A stretch of DNA of 64,000 nt from Sycobia sp. Sy_11. Lineage: Eukaryota > Arthropoda > Insecta > Hymenoptera > Epichrysomallidae. Of this stretch, positions 51,045 to 63,894 are shown in pieces (within the stretch, counting starts at the first letter, position 1; the number at the start of each line of letters is the position of its first letter). Under the pieces are notes generated by a model. The model worked only from the letters and a program-made list of their open reading frames with translations, was not told the DNA's origin and did no database searches. Both the position numbers and the translations under genes were made by a program. Location: assembly GCA_018907035.1 (NCBI GenBank), contig JACCIC010000001.1, positions 1,277,001-1,341,000 of the forward strand, given 5' to 3'.

Positions 51045-51130
51045 GCTCATCTCTCTTTCTCTGTCCCTTCTTCGCTTTCACCCCCTGTTATCCCCACCTC
51101 TCTCTCTCTCTCTTCCTCTCTATCTATAGA
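51045..51130 (+). repeat. Second polypyrimidine tract
   Basis: CT-rich stretch with a CTCTCTCTCTC core near 51100 and only scattered purines. Confidence 0.8.
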
Positions 51131-52481
51131 ATCGACCCCCCTAACTGGCGGAGTTTCTCTCTATTCCAGCCTATACGTTTTCCTCGCTCTTCGCCTATAT
51201 CTCGACCTATAGCCGAGCGATCCTCTCCTCCGCAGCCACGAGAAACGATCTTGGCTCGATTCGCCTTCGCCCCAGCCTGGTCTGGCTTGTCACATCGTCT
51301 TCGTCGCCCACTTTTCTCTTATACCTTAGAAATTAGAAATGGAATACCGAATTTTACCAGAAAGAAAAGAGAAAGAGATAGATAGATGTGTATTTATTTG
51401 GAATCTTGGATATGCAAAAGGGTTATAATAATTTACAACATTTAAACAAGAAATTTATATAATAGATGTATTGTCAATAAATAAGAGTTCATTTTAAAAT
51501 AATACGAATAATAACAACATAAATGCCGTATAGCTAGACAGTAAGTCAGTCGTATCAATCTCACAGGAAGCTATGCAGGTAGTAATATTCGCGTCAGTAA
51601 AAATCAATTGAAAACAAAAATCCGCGAATTCTCCAAGAGCAATATCAGATTTACAGAAAACTGCAGTACCAGAGCTCATGAGCACGCGATTTGCAGACCC
51701 CGCGCCGTCACGCTTCTATTCACAATTTACACGAGTTACAATAAATATTTACATAATATAAAAAAATCTCTGATATTTTGCGAAAGATGCAAATCACTGA
51801 AAAGTTGTTTTTATCAACTGAATTTCATTTGCTCAATAAAAAACAACATTCCCTTTTTGCGATTCTAGAATAGAATCATATATATCGTCTTTTTGAGTTT
51901 ACTACTAAATTTTCAGCATACTAGTAAAACAACGTGGAAATAAAAACAATTTGAATATTTGATTAGTGATATTTGGTGATGAAATTTTTCAGACATTCGC
52001 ATATCTATACCATTTGATAGAGTTGATTAAAACTTCGCAGCAATGTAAACTAGACGTAAATCAATGGCATGATTAACTACTATCCGCAATAATTTAATGT
52101 TTACATATAACTTTATTTGTAATTGTAAGAGTAGTTTTCACTGGATCATTATAAAAATTGATATCAACAGCACCTTAAAAATTTTTCGATGACTGATAAC
52201 TTTTCAATTAGTTCATGCTCCAATTTATGTTTTTTTTTTCAGAATCCCTTCAACATTAAAAACAATGTACTATGTTTTTAGGACGGACCTTCTTTTGTTC
52301 TATTGTATTATTCTTTGCATGATTTCTTATATTAAAGAAAGAAACCCATAACGCGGCTTCTTTCCTTTTCACAAATTATTATTAACGCTCGCTCGTGGAG
52401 TATGCGATCGCGCTTTTGCATCCCTCCCAACTTCCGCTTATTATTCTACGCGCACAAGTAGCGCGACAAAGAGGTAGGGGT

Positions 52482-52495
52482 AGAAAGAGAGAGAA

Positions 52496-52553
<58 letters not shown>

Positions 52554-52565
52554 GGAGAGAGAGGG
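52482..52565 (+). repeat. (GA)n polypurine tract
   Basis: About 84 bp of purine, with GAAA interruptions on the left and a pure GA core at about 52510-52551. Confidence 0.97.
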
Positions 52566-53007
52566 AAAAGGAGAAAGAACGAGACCAGACTTTGCAGTGT
52601 ATATGCATAATAAACTTCGGGTCAACGACTCTGAAGAACCGCGCTTCCGGCGCTCTGCGGGCAGTTTTGAAGTCTAGCAACAACTTCTTCTCACACTCCC
52701 CGTCATATTCCGCACTGTAGTGCCCCCCCCCCATTGTTGAGTTTTGAAAATTGTCGAGGAAAGATTTCTTGGTTGTTTTTTTTTTATTCGTGACACCCTT
52801 TCATTATTATAAGAGGACGAGCTATTTTTTGAAATTTTATGAGTGGTGATTATTTCATATAATTCTGGAGTTTTTGTAAGCTTATGTACGTTTCCTAGGC
52901 CAAAGAGTAAATTCGCACGAAATTTAAAAACAGTTTTATTTTTTGTAATTACTTGAGTAAAAGATTACAACTAGTGCTATAATATTATGTTATATTATCT
53001 ATATCTA

Positions 53008-53009
<2 letters not shown>

Positions 53010-53063
<54 letters not shown>
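53010..53063 (+). repeat. (AT)n microsatellite
   Basis: About 54 bp. Confidence 0.97.
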
Positions 53064-53065
<2 letters not shown>

Positions 53066-56000
53066 TAAAAGTGAATTCAAATTATTTATAAAAGAAAATC
53101 CTCCACCATGGCTTCGGAAATAAATAGTAATTATTGACTTGATGGGGAGTCTGATATTCCAAAACTTAGTTTCTAGTATCATCAGAATTTTCTATATCCG
53201 TGTCTCATGTGTAGGTGACATGAGATTTGATTGATTATATATTTTGTTAAATGGGAGCAGAGAAAAAACTGGATAATAGATAAACAATATATTTACCCTA
53301 GAAATTATTTTCATTCATGAGTGAATTCTGGTCACTTGGCGACTGTAGAAAATATGGGAACTACACAGTTGGAAAAAAGAAAAATGTGACTTTTTTCACA
53401 CAATTATAGTCATTCATTTTTATTTATATATCAGATCAAAGCGTGTAGTAGTGCGCTGAAGTAAGTTTGATTTACTTTATTAATTATCTGTAACATTTGT
53501 CTTAAAATGCAATCGACTAGATGACCGTTAAGTTATGTTTGCTTTGTAAGAATATTACAAAAACAAAACAAACTTCTTAATAACGATCCGGAATAAGCTG
53601 TCCGCGAGTCATAGACACTATTGATGATTAGGGTGCATCAAACTGATCGTGACAGCAGAGCAACTAGACATGTTCTGTTCGAAATGATTCACTACTGATG
53701 GCGGTGTCTGCTTGTGTTTGGCGTCTATAATTAATTAAGACCCATAATACTTTATCAATGAATCTACGCTTATCTATGAAGCGAGATACACATCGAGCTT
53801 TTTCAATCGACCATAGAAATAGTAAGCCCAACAAGATCAGTCACCGTACCGTTAATTAAGTTGTCCATCCCCGTACGAGTAAGCTTTCTAACGGCGTTTA
53901 AATGTTTTTTCTCCCCTCCGACGCGCACACGTACAGAATCAGGCGTACACATCTAGACGAGCGAATGTGTATACCTGCACGTATCGTTCTTTCCCTGGCT
54001 CATCCGAGAGGTTTACACAGTTGGTAGTCGCGAGGTTACCTAATTATCTGCGCGAGTCGGTTCAATGACGAAACGACTTCAAGAGCATCGCTGCTCTCGT
54101 ATCCTTTCTTTATTTCTCTCTCTCGGTCTTCTATTTTCTCTCGTTCTCTTTTTATTGTTGCCTTTATAGCTGAGCGTATTCGTGTAATGCGTAAAGCGCC
54201 GGAAGTAAGGAACGACATTTAAAGAAGCTCCTCCTTTGTCTTCTCAGATCTGACGCATGTTTGCTCTGTATAGATTTCAAAATTGTTTGGATAAATAAGT
54301 CTCGTGCAATTGATTTCGTTTGCAAACATTCACCTTTATCAAATGTAAAAAGTATAACATTTGTATACTTCTATTATATTAATGGATCTATAAATAGTTT
54401 CAGTAATATGTTCAAAAACAGATTATGATCACTGTAATCATTGTGTGGAAATATTGAAAGCATTCCCAATAATTTACTAGATGCAATGCTTGTCCAATCA
54501 ATTTCGAAATAGGAAATAGGAAATCTAAGAAATATATTACAGGAATTTCAGAAATATTTAATAATTTAATTTGAATGTAAACAAATAGAATGTAAGAAAT
54601 CTTTATCATAATGCAATCTATAAAATGAATTATTTCTGAAGAGATGATAAAGTTTGCTATAAATCATTTCCAAATATAAAGAGAAACTAGACTTAGACTA
54701 TATACCGAACGTTTACCATTAAAATGTATCATAAAAAGTCGCAACACTGGTGTAGATCAAATTTACTTATAACAATTTTCTTCCATTTCATATGCATGTG
54801 TAGATAATTGAACATAAATTAAATTATAAATTTTTTGTTTTTGTATGTTGTAGTAGTTTAACCCAAAAAAATTGGTATTTCTTTATGAAGGTAATTTGAA
54901 ACTCTTTACTTGAGGACCCAGTCAAGATCAGATATATACAAAATTATGCCGTCATGTTTATTATAGTGTTTTTATAATTTTATTTAGTTTTGATTCAGAT
55001 AAGCTTAGCATTAATTGCTGTATCCATCACATGCAAATAAATCTTCACTCTATACCTTTCAAAACTCAAAAAAATCCTTGGTCATTTGGATCCTGTATAC
55101 AATAATTACACTGCTGTAAAAAATTTGACCATTTTCATACACTTATAAAGCAGTGTACTAAATCAAATAATTAAATTAAAGCATTGAATATTCATTCATT
55201 TAATTCATTTAATGTCTCCAGCATATTATCTATATTATTCGTTAATTGTTAAAAATGATAGAAAATCAAATGTTCTTATATTCCACACCTGATACTATTG
55301 AAATACATATAATTATCCATTGTCCAATAAAAATCTTTCGATCCAATAATCCAAATGTTCGAAATATACAAAACCCAGATATATAAACACTAAAGATATG
55401 AATCATAGGCTTAGAAATTTCGGATTCACTAAGCTCAAAATCACAAACACTAAACTTCCAATCTATACATTCACAAACTTTCACATCCTCTTCCTGACCG
55501 ACGATATCCTCTACCTAGAAATAAAAGTTTGTATAACTTATTTTAATTCTTAATATATGGATATGGAGTTAGACATTCCATGATTACGATTGCGATGATA
55601 CTTAATAGATCGATTGATTTTATATTTGTGCGTGTGAGATTTTTTTGTCACGAAGTTTACTGAATGTATTGTGTACTTGGGGTCTGAGAATCTAAAGTTT
55701 GTGAGTTTGGAGTTTGTAGACTCTACATCTATGGGCTGAAGATTTGTGATTTGGTAACAGTTGGAATTCTCGAATCTTTTTATTTGAACAAGAGAAATAT
55801 CTGTATATTAAAGGTTTCGGTCTTTATATATTACAAATTGAAAGATTTCCCTACCATAGACTTCGCAGACCAAAACGCGAATATGACAGTTAAGTTGTTT
55901 TTTTGTCTATGGAGATGACATTCTGTTATTCTAAATGAGATTTTAATTCAAGATTTAAAATTTAAATATTTGAAAATCTTTTATGTTTGAATTTTTAGTA

Positions 56001-58432
56001 CAAAAATTAAACATTGCATATTAAATACGTTAAATAATAATGAATTAGATAAATCAAGCTTACTAACACACTCAAGACGAAAGCCTATTAATATCTGTAC
56101 TCAGCTTAAAAGGAAGAGAAATGTTTGACGGTTAATTTGACAATTCATAAATTGACGAAGTCGGCAAATAAGATTTGAAGAGTTCTTATAAAACTTGTAA
56201 ACTCTTCTCAAGAGACGAAGGACACTGGCGCAATTCTTGATCATGATAATAAAGGAGATCCTCTTAAACTAAAAAGGCTGTTAAGGCTTAGGTGTATTTG
56301 TTCTGAACTAAGCATACCTTCTCTGTTTCTCTTTCCTCTCTCTTCCTCTCTGTATCTCTCTCTCTCTCAGTGCTTTTCTCCAATGGCTGGAAGTGGTCTG
56401 AATATTTAGTGAGAGAAAGAGAAGAGAGGAAGAGAGGCAATTATTACATACAGAACCTGATACAATTATATATTTGTCGTACAGACTTATTGTCAGTTGA
56501 TATATAATTTCACCAGTTCAAAAGTAGGAAAACTATAAATGCCGGTACACATTCTGTGAAGTTGTTACCGATACAATTATGTGAGATATCTCCGATAATT
56601 TCATGAGAATGCCTGAAAAATGTACACTTAAATTAAAGAAAAAAAATTAGTTATTTGCAATCAGAAAATGTCTTCCATTTGTAGTTAGTGTTTCCAATCG
56701 GTTTGCTATATATATACATACACATATATACAGTTGCTTAAATATGCATAAAATAGTTCCATCAAAATCTATTTTTATTCTATAGAATCGAGGTCCCTTG
56801 ATATCGAAGCGCGCGATTGTAAGTCCTCGTCGTGCTCATCGCTTCTTTCTCACTCCCCCTTTGCAGATACTGACGCTCTCCTCTATTTTAATACACTGTG
56901 CGGCTCAAGGTTTTTTCCGCTGCTATTTTTGATTAACCGCATTCTGATCCACGGACGATGAGTATATTCTTGATAGTAATATATATTAATGCATTTTTTA
57001 ATTGAGCCGGATATTATATCGCTATAGAGTCTGAAAAAAAAATTTATTTACAGTTAAAATGTTCTTAAAACAGTGACAATTTATTAAGAAAATATAAGTG
57101 CGTATTGTCATTGGATGAATATTTAAGACTTATCTATTGAATCCATTGAAAAGTGACATTACATTCGAATCTTTCCATTCATGAAATAAGGTATATAAAT
57201 CGTTATCATACAAGATTTTTATTTTATTTTATGGTAAAATCAAGCTTTTTTAATGTATAATAAAGTCACAAATGTTCACATATTTATATAGCTTCTGTTA
57301 AAGATACACTTAACAGAATAGATGTTAGTTTATCACCCGATTATCAATGAAACAATGTTTATCGCAAATTGTATACATAAATTATTTTTGGATTTGTATT
57401 TCATTACTTTTATGCGTGGTTAGCGGCACTGCACGAGTATGGATGCAGATTATCGATGCATATCTATGCGGCTCATATATAAGTGAATCGAGTACTTGCG
57501 AACTTGTTACGAATTTGTCTCGTACAAATGTCTGTACTTTATACATTTCCAGTTTAACGGTAATCTGATATCGTAGCAAAGCACACATTTACGCGCGATG
57601 TATATGGATGTAAAGAATGTTCGCATTGCGCCAGAGAAGTAAAGGGGATACGTATCATTATTTGGTAGGAAATTACTTGTTGAAATTATTATGGGATCAG
57701 CCTCGTGTGCTGCTTTTTGAAAATGTTCGAAGAACTATCCCCATTTAGGGATAGAAAAGACACTGTTGGACGTTAGGATGCTTTTATACTTTAACTCTTT
57801 GTTTTTAAGGTGGTTTTTCATTAAAATTCACCATAAATATGTTATTTTATGTCCTTTGTAACTTGAAATATACTCAACATATTTTTTTAGAATTTTTAAA
57901 ATGGTATCTATATTTTTAGAAATGAAGGCAACTCTTCAAATCCTTGGGGCCTTGGTTTCTAAGCTGGTGAAAACTTTATTAATCATGCAAATTTGTTATT
58001 ACTTTTGTTTTGAGGCTGACTTGATAGAAAAATGATATGAAGAGTAATCTTTATATCCATGAGGCTTTGAATAAGGGTGATTTTTGAAAATATTGACAAG
58101 GAACAAAAAAAAGGCCCACATACGCATTCATACGTCGCTCTCTTATTTCCCTTTGAACTGACTGTGAATAATCAAACAGACTACTTTACGCTCAATGTTT
58201 CCAGCGCGTCTCTTTATACATTCTCAGCCTGAATTAATCAAATCTTTCTCACTCTTATTCCCAAGATGTGAGAAGAGCAGAACAATGAGTATATCATGTA
58301 TACAACAGCGTAACATTCCAAATTGCCGTGCGTACAAGCAATTTGGGTCAATATCGCAGTCGGCTAACAGTACTAATTAAATTGTATAACCACTGTCTAG
58401 CACCTGTCCTGTGTCACGGACTTTTCTTAATT

Positions 58433-58439
<7 letters not shown>
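53064..58439. other. Non-coding, mostly AT-rich, islands near 53.6-54.2 and 56.8 kb
   Basis: The 56338-56436 inverted repeat is the only structured element found. A 44-codon frame at 57901-58035 has a hydrophobic N-terminal half but no supporting context. Confidence 0.7.
56338..56436. repeat. Inverted polypyrimidine/polypurine arms (14 bp perfect)
   Basis: CTCTCTTCCTCTCT at 56338-56351 is the reverse complement of AGAGAGGAAGAGAG at 56423-56436. The DNA between has further weak CT/GA complementarity, so the block could fold as one long hairpin of about 100 nt. Confidence 0.75.

Positions 58440-58487
<48 letters not shown>
58440..58487 (+). repeat. (TC)n microsatellite
   Basis: About 48 bp. 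Confidence 0.97.
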
Positions 58488-58492
<5 letters not shown>

Positions 58493-60018
58493 AATTCAAC
58501 AACAATCGCCGACTTCGACAAGTCCGAAATCATAAAAAGCAATCCCTGTCGGATTAAGAAAAGAGGGAGACAAAAAAATTCATTTTCTCGATGACGAGTA
58601 AAGGAGCACGCGGGCCCACATGCACAGATCCACGGAGGACGCACGATTCGATTAATTATAATTCGAGTTTCGACCTCCCGCGTGGCTCTCTCCCTTCGAG
58701 TCATATGCCAGGCAATTAATTATCGCGACGTCGATGAAATGACGCGTTCCGACAAATGCGCCGCAATGCGTCGCACAACGAGTTCCTCTATACGTACATC
58801 GATCATTTTACTTTAACCGAATAATGAGAAGAGATTTTAAGGAGGTACGGTCGCCTTATGGGGCGTCCAATTTTTCTCATTGTGCTTTTTGTTCGTCTCC
58901 ATAAGGAAGTTTTTTTCTTTACCAATAGTAGGACAGTTTTACCACATTCTGTTGAATATTTCAAAAGTTATATATTTTTAAAATATTGAAAACTGATTCA
59001 AAACTATTTTAAGTTCTTATCGTAGAAGAGGATGCTAAAAAATTAATTAATAACACGATTTTTGCTTGCCCCGTATCTGACATCAAATAATCAAAGTTTT
59101 TAAATCTCTAATATAGAAATATGACTCTATAACGAAGATTAGAACTATAATTTAAAAATTGGAAAAGGTCAAAATCTATTTTTTATGGTCCTTCGAAGAA
59201 TTTAAGTTGATCGGAATAAAAACCAAAAAACCTATGTTTGCAATGGTCGCTTTAATATTTCGGTTCTGTGGCTATATAGAGATTTAGTCGAATTCGCCTG
59301 TTATTCGCGTGTTAGGATAACCGCGGTAACTATTACGAAAAATGTCTTATTAAGCGAACGACTCCATTATCTTATACCACCATGAATTCTTTTGAATTTG
59401 CGACATATAAAAATGAAATATATTCAACGATCGAGATTCTTAAATATTTAAAAGTTTGAAGACGAAGACCAAGGCCTGAAACACAAGAATATGTGTCTTG
59501 GCAAGATTTTTTAATTAAGTATTGTAAGAATCTTGGCATTCGTTTATACGAAGTAAAAAAATTTTCATAGGTCAATTTACAGTCCTATTAGAATTCATTG
59601 TAATATTATAGTGATAAAATGATATTGATCATTATATATTAGAGTATTTTAAATCTGTAATGCTTTAGAAGCTTGTACTCATAGACCGTACAATGAAAAT
59701 GTCAGTAGATAACTATAGATATTTAATAAACGTATTAAAAATTGCTTACGAAGTAGCGTATATTACTTTATTCTTATAAAATATTCGTAGCTGCATTGTA
59801 AATGAAAAAGTCACTTTTCCTGATTTTATGAACAGACGTTTTAAATTTTCTCAATTCAAATCTGAAAAATCGAAAGATTATAGCGTATAAGGACAACAAA
59901 AGGTTAATTAGTAATGTATTAATTTTTGACCATTTTTCTTGCTTTGTGCTAATCGCATTGTACGTCGATCCTTTGTGAACGAAATTTTTTCAACCGTTTT
60001 TATTTTTATAATGTTAAG
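58488..60018. other. Non-coding: small GC-rich patch to 58.9 kb, then AT-rich
   Basis: Nothing recognised. Confidence 0.7.
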
Positions 60019-60202
60019 TCACCGATGAGGAATCGAAGTGGCTCGAAACGTTGGACTCACTTGAATGGGATATGAGTAGATAAGATCATGGAGAGATCAC
60101 TCGCATTGTTCTTTGCTAACCATATTTTTTCACTCAGGGTATACTTATTAGTAGTACTTATTAGTCATAATAATTTTATATTTCAGATTTTACAGGTGTG
60201 AT
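60019..60202 (+). mobile_element. Dispersed repeat family, member at 60.0 kb
   Basis: Best-preserved partner of the reverse-strand copy at 37970-38160. Shared in order: GGAATCxAA, GGCTCGAAAyGTT, GGATATGrGTAGA, TTGCTAAsCATATTTTT, CAGGGTAT, TAGTCATAA and TATATTTCAGATT. No coding capacity is seen. The class is unknown; the GATGAGG...CGAAACGTTGG start recalls ends of some retroelements, but that is only a resemblance. Confidence 0.65.
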
Positions 60203-60735
60203 TGTGCGACTGATGAACATATTTCATAGTGTTTTATAATGTTCTTATTTTATTGCAATTTATTTGCCGTGGAGAACAATATAATTGTTTAAAATATTTT
60301 TAGTATTCTGAATGTTTGTTAAGAAGGAGGCAATATATAATAGCTATTTATTATAAATTATTTTACTCTTTGACTTACCTGAAAAGGTCGACGAAATTAC
60401 AAATAATAAAATAAAGCAATTTTGTTTTATGTAAACCCAAACGCCCTAAGCCAGGTGAAATAAATTTCAAATCTGATTTCTCTGTCGTTATTCATTATAT
60501 GAGGGTCGAAACAAAAACCTACTCAATTATTATTTATTAAAAAAATAATAAAATTAAAAATTGTATTAAGCACTGCTTATCCGATTGTTAAAATTAAAAC
60601 CGATACTTGCTTGACAAGAGAACGACAAGAACTTAGATTCGAAAAGTAATATAAGAATAAGGTAATATGTAAATAAAATTTGCCGATTTAGAAAAATAAT
60701 TAGCTTTTTCGATCCATCGGATAAGATGGCCCTTT

Positions 60736-60737
<2 letters not shown>

Positions 60738-60781
<44 letters not shown>
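60738..60781 (+). repeat. (TA)n microsatellite
   Basis: About 44 bp at the left edge of a GC-rich island. Confidence 0.97.
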
Positions 60782-60782
<1 letters not shown>

Positions 60783-61446
60783 GGCGTCAAACCCGGGGGG
60801 AGGGCCTCCTGTAAATCGTCAAAGTCGCGCATACACAGCGAAATCTCCGCACCATTCCTCGGATATCAGTTCCCGCAACCTCTCGTCCCCCCGACACGAT
60901 CTCCGTGTCCGCGCTCGATCCGTAGACGCGAGTCTGATCCACCGCCCCCTCCCCTCCCCGCCGCCGTCCCGACCAACCAGTCGCCCACTGCCTATACGGT
61001 ATATATAGGGTTGCAAATCGAATCCGAACGCATCACCCTCCTCCCCGCTCCACCGCCCCTTCCAAACCATCTCGCCGCGCGCACCCCCCCCCCCTCGGAG
61101 AAAGGGCCATATAGGCGCGCAAGCGTCCCCCTCGATATTATATATGCGCCGCGGCTTTGCGCTTCGCAGATTCGCAATAGCTTCCGCGCCCGCACGCATG
61201 CTAATGCACTGTATATGCACGCTCGATCAATATATATATATAGTTTGGGTCTTGTACTCGCTCGGTTGCTCTTTAGGCAGTGACCCATTGTTGTTTAGTA
61301 TAAGTTTATCTATATATATAGACGGTGAGAGAAGGGGAGGGGAAAGAGAATTCGATGGATGGGCCTTAAGTGTTATTTAATTGTTGTCCCTTGAATCAAA
61401 ACCAGTTTTTCCTACAAGCGCCTTCTCCCCCTGGCTTTTTTTCTAA

Positions 61447-61449
61447 ATA

Positions 61450-61499
<50 letters not shown>
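61447..61499 (+). repeat. (AT)n microsatellite
   Basis: About 53 bp with one GT interruption near 61455; closes the same island on the right. Confidence 0.96.
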
Positions 61500-61503
<4 letters not shown>

Positions 61504-63894
61504 GTAGAAGAGATGTAATCTGTATCCATTTAAAAGAAAAGAAGTTTTTTTGTTGGCTCTGCCGAGAGACAAAGATTCATTTAAGGTTGTTGCCGAAATC
61601 CCATTCTCTTTGTCGGTGTAAATTGAGTTTTAATTTTGCTTTTCTTTATTATTATTACTGCGGCAAGGAGCATTTTTTTAAATTGCCAGATTTTTCGCGT
61701 TTCACGAAGTATATTAATAAATTGTGTTTCGTAATAATTTTTTTGGAAAAAAATAGCAGACCATGCACTAAAATTAATCGACCGAGGAACTCGATCTAAT
61801 AATTTTATTCCCCAATAAGCACCAGGGATTTGCGTTGAGAATTTGTTAAAAATTTTCTTAACATTATTTTTTTCAAAAAGCATCAAGTAGAATTGAATAC
61901 ATTTATTTTTCTACAGTAGAGGGTATCCCAACCGTCTAAAAGTTCATAATCCTAAAATTATTCGCATAAAGGTTGAAACAGTGAATTCAAATAAATTATC
62001 GTATGTTATTACTAATCAACACGTTTACTAATCATGCTATTGGAAATAAATGCAGAACGCCGCCTGCTGATCAACGATGGAAGTGCTTTAATTTTTCAGT
62101 TGCTTTTATTCTTGTTTACAAAATTTCTTAGTTGAAATGGTATTTTATAAATCAACAGATTCCTCAGTGTAAATATATTAGCTAAATACAATATTTCATA
62201 GATACGATTTGAATCTACTCTGTATTTCAATTAAAAATTTTCGTTTTCTTGGCTTTTGAATCAAAAAAACTATCATAGCAAAAGTGTATACAAAATTTTT
62301 TTTGTTGTTGTAAAACAAAACTTTGAAATATTTGAAGAAAATCAAATAACCGGAGCGGTGAGAGAATAAAAGCACCGCGATTTAATACGCGTGGGCCGCG
62401 AAAGTTGTAAATCACAATACATTGGTATATGTTTATTCAATGCGTTATGTAACGACGTGACGGAAAAAAAAGAGAGCGTCATTTTCGGTTCGTAAAATAA
62501 AAGTTACGCGCGCGCTGGCTTTCTGTCGTGGCCATATCACACCGGCTTATTAGGAGCTTATATAATGCTCGCCCGATCTTCCAAAAAGGAACTGAAATTT
62601 TCTAATCCTCGGATTTGACAGAAAAAAGGGGGATGGGGAAAAGTCTCCGCAGTGGAGCATCCGAAGAGCTAACCTCTCGCTTTCCTTCTACCTATCGTTC
62701 TTTCACCCCCCCCCCCTCCGCGAACCCACAAAAAGCAGAAGTAGGCAAGGATCATCGACCTCGTTTCGAGATATAAGACCCCTGCTCCGACTCGAATCAC
62801 GAAAATGCACGCACAATGAGTACATAAATATATATACCTAATCTCGCTCTCTCCGACGTCGGCCTTACGGGATGACGCAACGATTTGGCCGCGAAGGGGG
62901 GGGGGGATCCAAGCCAAGTGCGTCACGTGCCGTGCCGTAGAATCGTCGGGCAGGTACAGGATCGGCGGCCGTTGTCGCGGGTAACCGCAACCCCCGAGGT
63001 CCCCATATTGTCGCTCCGGACCCTTTTTTTTTTGCGTCGCGCTACCCGAACGTGCCCGGTGCCACGGCCCCGGCGATCTGTGAGCGCGCGTCAGAGCGCA
63101 TAATGACCTCTCCCCCCTCTCCTGGCCGCACCCCAAAATCGGGAGCTTAATTGTATTTTACACTGTTCCGCAATATAGTTCCACCCGCCGGCCTATAAGA
63201 CGCTTCCAAACTGACGGGGAGATCTATGTGCATATTTGGGCTTTCTCTTAGCTCCCTTTCTCTTTTTCCCTTCTGCATCACTGTATTTTGCTTTTTGGCC
63301 TCCCCGCAATGTGCTGGCGCCGTTGAATGGGGGACGGGGGGCGAAGCTACAACGATTTGCAAATTTGACGCACGTCGGAGCGTCGACTCTTAACAGGAGA
63401 GTTTTGAATCGTAACGGCTTATTCCTCAATTCTTCCACTAAAGTCCGTTTTTGATTTAGCAAATGAATTTTTTTGGAGAAAGTCAAATTATAAAACTTTT
63501 GTTTAACGTACTATATATTGAATAATCTTTATTGAACTTAATCAACTCACGAACATTTTTGCTATCATACTACAAAAGTTCGGTAATCTACATAACACGT
63601 AGTCTCGGTAAATATGATGAAACAGATTTCCTATTCCAGCAATGAAAATTGTGGCATATAGACGTAGTGGTGTACTAGTATTTCAATAATATAAAAATTT
63701 TTCTAGAATATTATAGTTTTAAAATTAAGAAATAATGTTGATGATTAAGAATAATTCAAATAATTTGAAACCATTAAATGGCATGAACATTTGTCAGAAA
63801 TTAGTCCAGACAGATAAGTACAGAGAATTATAATCATTTAAAGTATCTAAACGTAATTTTAAAAATTTTATTTCAATTGAATCATTTAAATCAT

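Larger units (their letters stand above)
50176..53009. other. GC-rich island to 51.3 kb with pyrimidine tracts, then AT-rich DNA
   Basis: Apart from the simple-sequence tracts listed separately, nothing is recognised. Confidence 0.7.
60203..63894. other. Non-coding: islands at 60.7-61.5 and 62.4-63.5 kb in AT-rich DNA
   Basis: No gene recognised. The 185-codon frame at 60726 is a TA array read as Ile-Tyr followed by proline-rich GC-island sequence, and is judged to be chance. Confidence 0.7.

Noticed and set aside
57901..58035. 44-codon frame with hydrophobic stretch
   Set aside because: Too short, no context, no clear cleavage site or family.
60019..60060. GATGAGG...GCTCGAAACG as a hammerhead ribozyme of a Penelope-like element
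   Set aside because: The core CUGAUGA is not conserved (CCGATGA) and stem II does not pair well; other copies lack the core.
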